A DNA stretch of 64,000 nucleotides, taken from Metridium senile. Its lineage: Eukaryota; Cnidaria; Anthozoa; Actiniaria; Metridiidae. The notes under the pieces were generated by a model. It was not told where the DNA came from. It saw only the letters and a list, made by a program, of their open reading frames with translations, and did no database searches. Below are positions 60,347 through 64,000 of this stretch, piece after piece. The stretch covers positions 33,819,564 through 33,883,563 of the forward strand of contig OX459095.1 in assembly GCA_949775045.1 (NCBI GenBank). The letters run 5' to 3'. The translations under genes and the position numbers were made by a program. Position 1 is the stretch's first letter; each line of letters opens with the position of its first letter.

Positions 60347-63300
60347 GGTGGTGGTGGTGGTGGTGGTGGTGGTGGTGGTGGTGGTGGTGGTGGTGGTGGT
60401 GGTGGTAATAGAGATAATGATTACAAAGAACATTATAAAAATGAAGATAAATGATGATAATAGTTATGGTAATGAGATGATGATGATGATGATAATGATG
60501 ATTATAGTTATAGTAATGAGATGATGATGATGATGATAATAATAATCATTTTAACAACCATATCCTATTTGAAATAAACATATAATAACTTTATATATAT
60601 TTATATATGATCTGTTTTCAGGTTTTATTCGAAGCGCAATGTGGTCAATCATACTACGGTGATATGGCGATTGATGACATCTACATACAAAAGGGCAGCT
60701 GCTGTGATATGAAAAGCGAACTCAACAATCTAGCTCATACAGGTATTTGAATATCCAAAACATCTACAGCTATTTCAAAAACCATTGAACACTGAAAAGG
60801 GCATTTCATAACCAAAGGGAATTGTGGGTCTCATTAATTTGAGATAAAGAAATCAATATACAGCGATATTTGGTCCTGATAACAAGCTCGTATATTGTTT
60901 TGAATGGAATCCACTCAGAATAAAATGACCAATTATAATTATATATATTATTATATAATTTACTTTATTAATTAAACAATATTACAATGAGCATTTTGGT
61001 ATGAGAATGCAGTATTCGGTATTCTACGTTGTTAGAAATAGTTGTAAACCATATTTCATAATAAAACAGTTTCATGTTATCAAGCACCGCTTTACTATTT
61101 GACAAAAGGCGCATTTTTACAGGGATAGCCTCAATTCAGAGTAAATTTAAATGTGTTTACTATTGGTAAGCGATAACATTTTTTCATGCTTTGCTTGGGA
61201 TTTGTGAATATTTTGACAACAAATCTAGGCTTAGCTGAGGGTCATGAAGGGGTGAAAATGGGAGCTGGGATTGTCCTTATTTTTGACTGGAAAAATGGGA
61301 TTGGATGCACTGAGACTGGGATTTACAAATAAAAGAACAATTGAAAATGGGAATGGGATTGAAAACTTGAGTAAAACTGATGGGATTATGTGCTTTTTGA
61401 CTTGGATTTGGTCCAAATATAAACTGGGAAATGGGATTCGGACCCCCACTTTAGCTTAGCCTGTGGAAATACGCATTTTGTCAAATAGTACAGTGGTGCT
61501 AGATAACGTGATACTGGACTATTATTCATCATCATGCTCATCATCTTCACCATCATTATAATTATCATCACTATCATCGTTAATATTGTTTTTTATTCTT
61601 ATTTTTAAAAATATTTAAACAGGTTGCCCAATTTAGCATGGCTGGTTTAAATGGGCACCTGTATAACTAAATCTAACAATACAAACATTAAATACAAATA
61701 TGATTGCACAATACGAAAAAGAGGAAACGAAAATAAATTACAAATATTTGAAGTGGCCTTTCAATGCCTTTTTATTGTCACCAATTTATCTTCATCATAA
61801 CTATATAATCGTCATCTCTGAACATCACAGCAGTATCTTTGTTCAAATTACCTGCAACAATCGCCGTAAATCAACATATTTGTGTTTATTTTCATCATCA
61901 TATTCTTCTGCATCGGTTTAGCAGATCATCATCATCTTAACTATATATGATCACTATCATCTTACTTGCAAACACAACCGATCATCGATACAACTCGCTT
62001 ATAAATGACAATAACACAATTCAACCTATCTTTTCAAGGAAACTGTGATTTTAGTAAAGGTTCTTGCGGATGGAAAAACTTGAAGATGGACGATTTTGAC
62101 TGGTCACTTGGGAAAGGTTCAACAAAGAGTCAGTTAACCGGACCAAAGCAAGGTTTCCAGGGCCCCGAAGGTAGATATATTAATCGATAACGAAAACGTA
62201 CCACTAAATTATTGTCATTACAATACAATGTGGCTGTTATCAACTTCATCATCATTATAGACGTCATCATCATCTTCGTCATCACAAAGATCATCATCAC
62301 CACATCAACATCAAGAAGGGCACCACCACCGCCACCACCACCACCACCACCACCACCACCACCACCACCGCCACCACCACCACCACCGCCACCACCACCA
62401 CCACCACCACCACCACCACCACCGCCACCACCACCGCCACCACCACCACCACCACCACCACCGCCACCACCACCGCCACCACCACCGCCACCACCACCGC
62501 CACCACCACCGCCACCACCACCGCCACCACCACCACCACCACCACCACCACCGCCACCACCACCACCACCACCACCACCACCACCACCACCACCACCGCC
62601 ACCACCACCACCACCACCACCGCCACCACCACCACCACCACCGCCGCCACCGCCACCACCACCACCACCACCACCACCACCGCCACCACCACCACCACCG
62701 CCACCGCCACCACCACCACCACCACCACAACCACCACCACCACCACCACCACCACCACCACCACCACCACCACCACCACCTCCACCCCCACCCCCACCCC
62801 CACCCCCGCCGCCGCCACCACCACCACCACCACCACCACCACCGCCACCACCACCGCCACCACCACCACCACCATGGTCTGAGATGGGAAAATATCAGAC
62901 CGGAAATCGGCCAATCAGAGCGCGCATACTATCGTAGCCATATAATAATACTGGATATATTCCCTTTTTATTTCAAGATAGATACGCATTTATCGAGGCG
63001 TCTGAGCCAAGGTTTATTGGAGACACTGCTATCATGACCAGCGGTGAAATGTTAGGTGCTATGTGCATGCGCTTTCGTTACCACATGTACGGCGACGAGA
63101 TTGGCACACTGAGTGTCTTCAGGAATGGCGATGGTGTCATGCAGCAATTGCTATGGCAACAAGACGGTAACCAAGGCGACATATGGCAAGAAGCGGAGTT
63201 TCTTATTGATTGTAATGTAACGGCCTATAAGGTGAATGTTGTTTTTGTATTATATTTTATTGTGTTGTATAGTTGACCGTAGTGTTTACAAGTGTTGGTA

Positions 63301-64000
63301 TTGTGATGCAAATTTGCCAACCATTTTCACAATAGATGTTTTAATTTTTCTTTGCTCTAATAACATAACAAAATACGTCACCTGTTGTATTTATATACAC
63401 CTGATTCAAAAAAAGGCTGACGGGCCGAACGGCGATTGGCGATTGGTGATTGGCGATTCCGGGACTGTGGATAATACGAATTTCTTCTTATTCTATTCTA
63501 AATTACCAAAACATCGTTAAGCGATGACCTTAGATGGATGTCGCTGAACGGTGGAGGCATTGTTTGGGTAATTTAGAAACGAATAAGAAGGAATTCATAT
63601 TACCCATCGCCAATCACCAATCGCCAATCGCCGTTCGCCCCGTCAACCTTTTTTGAATTAGGTGTATATAGTTTGTGGATATTGTTTTTTGTATTATATT
63701 TAACCTTATCTTCACCAAACCCTCACCTAATATGAGGGTCCTGAAGGGGTAAAATGGGAGCTGGGATTGGTCTTATTTTTGACTTAGAAAATGGGATTGG
63801 ATGCACTGGGACTGGGATTTACAAATAAAAGAACAATAGAAAATGGGAATGGGAATGGGAATGGGATTGAAAACTTGAGCAAAACTGATGGGATTATTAT
63901 GATTTTTGACTGGGATTTGGACCCTCTAATATATTATTGTATTCGCTTGTTAGGTTGAGATTGAGGCTACTGTAGGTGGATGGAGAGGAGACATCGCGTT
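55183..64000 (+). CDS. MAM gene 2: secreted tandem-MAM protein, 5' part, runs off the window
   Basis: Exons 55183-55285, 57275-57412, 58238-58488, 58898-59051, 59562-59696, 60026-60285, 60622-60742, 62039-62170, 62978-63231 and 63954-64000+ give 531 codons in one frame. A signal peptide is followed by MAM1 (about residues 36-200), MAM2 (217-378) and MAM3 (from about 389), cut by the window edge. Each module uses three exons with junction phases 1, 1, 0 as in MAM gene 1, and each matches the module of the same number there. If the pattern continues, MAM4 and MAM5 lie beyond 64000. The role is inferred to be extracellular adhesion or matrix, as for gene 1. Confidence 0.86.
55469..56837. other. 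intron 1 of MAM gene 2, no exon seen
   Basis: Contains a roughly 105-bp direct duplication at 55868-56003 (tttttatagttttgatccat and the tagttttaatgcattcaaac copy). Nothing else recognised. Confidence 0.5.
56838..57040. repeat. GGGTCCTGAAGGGGT MITE family, copy 2
   Basis: Starts gagggtcctgaaggggtaaa and keeps ggattggatgcactggga. The right end is slightly degraded (tcagttggtcc). Intron 1 of MAM gene 2. Confidence 0.85.
57275..57412 (+). CDS. MAM gene 2 exon 2: MAM1, first part
   Basis: Encodes [21 protein letters not shown] and SSSTGPSKD, and is 138 nt like its counterpart 28100-28237. Phase 1 at both ends. Confidence 0.87.
57584..57667 (-). repeat. hammerhead-like dispersed repeat, copy 3 (degraded)
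   Basis: On the minus strand CCGACAA, a broken stem II, then CGAAACGTCAGTAAAGTT and tgtaacaaatttcat. Same family as 12424 and 47592. Confidence 0.5.
57827..57972 (-). repeat. tRNA-derived SINE, 3' part, copy 2
   Basis: Inverted match to the tail of 23163-23470: agtctaaatgtacggagcat, then agtgccctactagttgggga and gactcagacttagactcag. The A/B-box head is missing. Confidence 0.75.
58005..58200. repeat. gtttacaacatt repeat, copy 2
   Basis: Shares gttgtatatcttgatttgca and gtcgtttacaacatttgcgt with 18385-18770. MAM gene 2 intron. Confidence 0.6.
58238..58488 (+). CDS. MAM gene 2 exon 3: MAM1, middle
   Basis: Encodes [35 protein letters not shown] and VTVYGFAYD. The VTVYG block is shared only with MAM1 of gene 1. 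Acceptor ttccag, donor gtaagt. Confidence 0.88.
58525..58620. repeat. solo end of the ATAGTCCCC TIR family
   Basis: Contains gttccctgcgccatcttgaa, then cgagacgaacgttgag, as in the TIR of 25812-26918. No second end nearby. Confidence 0.7.
58898..59051 (+). CDS. MAM gene 2 exon 4: MAM1, end
   Basis: Encodes [18 protein letters not shown] and PGTC, then a linker with NNST (possible N-glycosylation). Phase 0 in, 1 out. Confidence 0.87.
59085..59500. repeat. roughly 65-bp intronic minisatellite, about 6 units
   Basis: Units contain ctcactgcagaaacgactta, then gtagtggttacccaaataac. The reverse strand matches the array at 33950-34255. It lies just past the donor of MAM gene 2 exon 4. Confidence 0.88.
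59562..59696 (+). CDS. MAM gene 2 exon 5: MAM2, first part
   Basis: Encodes [17 protein letters not shown] and [10 protein letters not shown]; 135 nt, like 25625-25759. Confidence 0.87.
60026..60285 (+). CDS. MAM gene 2 exon 6: MAM2, middle
   Basis: Encodes [33 protein letters not shown] and [10 protein letters not shown], ending DCYQ. The acceptor is ambiguous by one codon (after 60025 or 60028); both keep the frame. Confidence 0.86.
60331..60406. repeat. (TGG)n microsatellite
   Basis: About 25 perfect tgg triplets after (ATG)n, in the intron after MAM gene 2 exon 6. Confidence 0.95.
60622..60742 (+). CDS. MAM gene 2 exon 7: MAM2, end
   Basis: Encodes [19 protein letters not shown] and KGSCC, with the same doubled cysteine as MAM2 of gene 1 and one extra cysteine in EAQCG. 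Confidence 0.86.
61236..61450. repeat. GGGTCCTGAAGGGGT MITE family, copy 3
   Basis: Starts gagggtcatgaaggggtgaa and ends near attcggacccccac. It splits a repeat that is continuous at 35080-35230; cttagc borders it on both sides. Confidence 0.82.
61600..61700 (-). repeat. LINE 3'-end fragment
   Basis: The words aggttgcccaatttagcatg and ggtttaaatgggcacctgt match the 3' region of the LINE at 47985-48960. No coding part present. Confidence 0.6.
62039..62170 (+). CDS. MAM gene 2 exon 8: MAM3, first part
   Basis: Encodes [19 protein letters not shown] and LTGPKQG; 132 nt, exactly as 22845-22976. Confidence 0.86.
62318..62872. repeat. (CCA/CCG)n microsatellite, about 555 bp
   Basis: Uninterrupted CCA/CCG triplets with one short CCCCCA stretch at 62783-62805. 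It is in the intron between exons 8 and 9 of MAM gene 2, ending about 105 bp before the acceptor. The long Pro, Trp and Val frames are artefacts. Confidence 0.95.
62978..63231 (+). CDS. MAM gene 2 exon 9: MAM3, middle
   Basis: Encodes [36 protein letters not shown] and LIDC; 254 nt, exactly as 22194-22447, with the same extra cysteine. Confidence 0.87.
63387..63672. repeat. palindromic MITE with ggcgattgg runs
   Basis: Ends tatacacctgattcaaaaa and the inverse ttttgaattaggtgtata. Both arms contain cgattggcgattggtgattg. In the last visible intron. Confidence 0.85.
63733..63916. repeat. GGGTCCTGAAGGGGT MITE family, copy 4 (intact ends)
   Basis: Perfect ends GAGGGTCC and GGACCCTC flanked on both sides by TAATAT, a likely target duplication. 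An internal gggaat unit is repeated three times. Confidence 0.87.
63954..64000 (+). CDS. MAM gene 2 exon 10: MAM3 end, cut by window
   Basis: Acceptor tgttag in phase 0. Encodes [15 protein letters not shown], with the GWR-DIA block of MAM3, and continues past the edge. Confidence 0.82.

Noticed and set aside
62212..62937. 241-residue polyproline protein
   Set aside because: It is the (CCA/CCG)n tract inside a MAM gene 2 intron.

Overview
The window is eukaryotic nuclear DNA: AT-rich, with spliced genes that have short exons and GT-AG introns, and very many small terminal-inverted-repeat (TIR) elements, LINE fragments, tRNA-like SINEs and microsatellites. There is no bacterial, phage or CRISPR-type organisation. 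The protein types (a metazoan-style GDP-D-glucose phosphorylase and secreted proteins made of tandem MAM domains) and the repeat mix suggest a marine invertebrate. A cnidarian, probably an anthozoan, is my best guess, but nothing in the window proves it.

Layout. (1) 1-7564, + strand: the 3' part of a GDPGP1-type gene. Seven exons (275-371, 1133-1191, 2234-2336, 3515-3627, 5444-5577, 6284-6349, 7452-7564) join in frame to the stop. (2) 7565-11011: convergent intergenic DNA with MITEs and a tRNA-derived SINE. (3) 11012-34441, - strand: a complete 16-exon gene for a secreted protein of 931 residues with a signal peptide and five MAM domains. Its introns hold large TIR elements, including a 4.7-kb fold-back element with a younger element nested in one arm, and a 64-bp minisatellite. 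(4) 34442-55182: about 20.7 kb between the two divergent MAM genes, with no host gene seen. It holds two 5'-truncated R4/Dong-like retrotransposons embedded in (TAA)n, pieces of three other LINEs, MITEs and minisatellites. (5) 55183-64000, + strand: a second MAM gene with a signal-peptide exon and MAM domains 1, 2 and most of 3; it runs off the window.

Main result. The two MAM genes are head-to-head paralogues. Domains 1, 2 and 3 of one match domains 1, 2 and 3 of the other in order, and every shared splice junction has the same phase, so a whole multi-domain gene was duplicated in inverted orientation. They also carry the same kind of intronic minisatellite in the same sense orientation. The conserved MAM cysteines and the YHMYG-type motif indicate extracellular adhesion or matrix proteins; their partners cannot be told from sequence.

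Secondary results. Three unrelated TIR elements have 9-bp target duplications (MULE-like). One element has AT target duplications and an empty site preserved in the opposite palindrome arm. A dispersed repeat carries a hammerhead-ribozyme-like core. Several MITE families are present in three or four copies. Exon boundaries were read by eye from splice consensus, frame, phase and family conservation; no alignment program or transcript data were available.
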